The notes under the pieces are model-generated. The model searched no databases, was not told where the DNA came from, and worked only from the letters and a program-made list of their open reading frames with translations. Shown here in pieces: positions 7,048 through 7,650 of a DNA stretch of 7,650 nt; position 1 is the first letter of the stretch; each line of letters starts with the position of its first letter. Source of the DNA: Pseudomonadota bacterium. Its GTDB lineage: Bacteria > Pseudomonadota > Alphaproteobacteria > Acetobacterales > Acetobacteraceae. Location: positions 1 to 7,650 of the forward strand of contig JAKBCD010000063.1 of NCBI GenBank assembly GCA_021808205.1, written 5' to 3'. The translations under genes and the position numbers were made by a program.

Positions 7048-7650
7048 TTGTCCCAACCCGCCTCGCCCGCCCGCCGCGCCGCTTTGCCTTTCCTGGCTGT
7101 ATTCGGGCCGGGGCTCGTCGTCATGCTGGCCGATACCGAGGTAGGCAGCATCATCACCGCCTCGCAATCTGGCGTGGCCTGGGGCTACCGGCTGCTGCTG
7201 CTGCAGTTCGTGCTCATCCCCATCCTGTATGTTGTTCAAGAGCTTACCGTTCGGCTGGGCATCTTCACCGGCAAGGGCCATGGGGAGCTGATCCGCGACA
7301 CGTTCGGCAAGGGCTGGGCCTGGCTTTCCGCTTGCGGGCTGGCGGTGGCTACCGTGGGGGCGCTGCTGTCGGAATTCTCGGGCGTGGCGGGCGTGGGCGA
7401 GCTTTACGGCGTGCCGCGTGCCGCCACGCTGACCCTGTCCGTGTTGTTTTTGCTGGTTGTCGCACTTACCGGCTCCTACCGCCGGGTGGAGCGCGTGGCG
7501 ATCGCGTTGGGGCTGTTTGAGTTCGTATTCTTCGTCATCGCCTTCGTCTCGAAGCCTGACGGACACCAGATCGCAGCGCAGATGTTTCAGCCCGCTTTGG
7601 CCAACCGGAATTACCTCTATCTCGTTGCCGCCAATATCGAAGCGGTGATC
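7048..7650 (+). CDS. Nramp-family divalent metal transporter, divergent clade (5' part, runs off the window)
   Basis: The open frame gives 201 codons with no stop before the window ends. Nramp proteins are about 400-450 residues, so roughly half is present. Seen: GPGLVVMLAD in TM1 (20-29); the TM1 unwound motif as EVGS (31-34) where canonical Nramps have DPGN; SGVAWGYRLL in TM2; VRLGIFTGKGHGE near 72-84, matching the canonical RLGIVTGKDLAE of TM3; and LYLVAANIEAVI, the beginning of TM6. Five to six membrane segments are visible. It should be an inner-membrane importer of Mn2+, Fe2+ or another divalent ion, probably proton-linked, but altered motif residues make ion and coupling uncertain. The only early ATG in frame is residue 26, inside TM1. 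The start is therefore TTG at 7048, with AGGA (7038-7041) six bases upstream. A Fur-type palindrome just upstream suggests metal control. I call it Nramp-related rather than mntH. Confidence 0.83.
   Translation, partial: MSQPASPARRAALPFLAVFGPGLVVMLADTEVGSIITASQSGVAWGYRLLLLQFVLIPILYVVQELTVRLGIFTGKGHGELIRDTFGKGWAWLSACGLAVATVGALLSEFSGVAGVGELYGVPRAATLTLSVLFLLVVALTGSYRRVERVAIALGLFEFVFFVIAFVSKPDGHQIAAQMFQPALANRNYLYLVAANIEAVI

Noticed and set aside
7042..7566. 174-codon - strand frame opposite the Nramp gene
   Set aside because: The + strand frame encodes clear Nramp transmembrane motifs. The reverse reading is Gln/His/Arg-rich and characterless.

Overview
This is a GC-rich bacterial window with densely packed genes, strong purine-rich ribosome binding sites and a four-base terminator loop. 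Composition and protein style suggest an alphaproteobacterium, possibly Acetobacteraceae-like. That placement is an impression from composition and remembered family resemblance, not a computed assignment. I see no rRNA, tRNA, CRISPR array, insertion sequence or phage gene.

Left third (8-4029, + strand): a tight three-gene operon. It encodes a GlpA-like FAD dehydrogenase with a C-terminal BFD-type [2Fe-2S] domain, a second FAD oxidoreductase whose start overlaps the first gene's stop by one base, and an FGGY kinase of the glycerol kinase group three bases further on. The layout recalls the 'type III' glycerol-3-phosphate dehydrogenase clusters (GlpA-like / pyridine nucleotide-disulphide oxidoreductase-like / DUF1667 / GlpK). 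Here no DUF1667 gene is present, the kinase has Gly where GlpK has its glycerol-binding Arg, and the second oxidoreductase has a degenerate second Rossmann motif. The expected logic is that the kinase phosphorylates a polyol and the flavoprotein pair oxidises the polyol phosphate. The substrate is probably glycerol or a relative but is not proven.

Middle (4086-5679): a 14-bp perfect hairpin with A and T tracts, acting as a shared bidirectional terminator between the operon and a convergent 514-residue APC-superfamily permease on the - strand. Upstream of the permease, a 304-bp gap holds a perfect 16-bp tandem repeat and a 10-bp palindrome, both candidate regulatory sites.

Right third (5984-7650): a small alpha/beta hydrolase on the - strand with a complete Ser-Asp-His triad. 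A 377-bp divergent intergenic region follows. It ends in a near-perfect 23-bp palindrome of Fur type, overlapping a candidate promoter. Immediately downstream, from a TTG start, runs the 5' part of a divergent Nramp-family metal transporter that leaves the window at the right edge. Its DPGN metal motif reads EVGS, and the TM3 Asp of the TGKD motif is Gly. This Fur-box/divergent-Nramp unit and the altered-kinase polyol operon are the two most interesting items.
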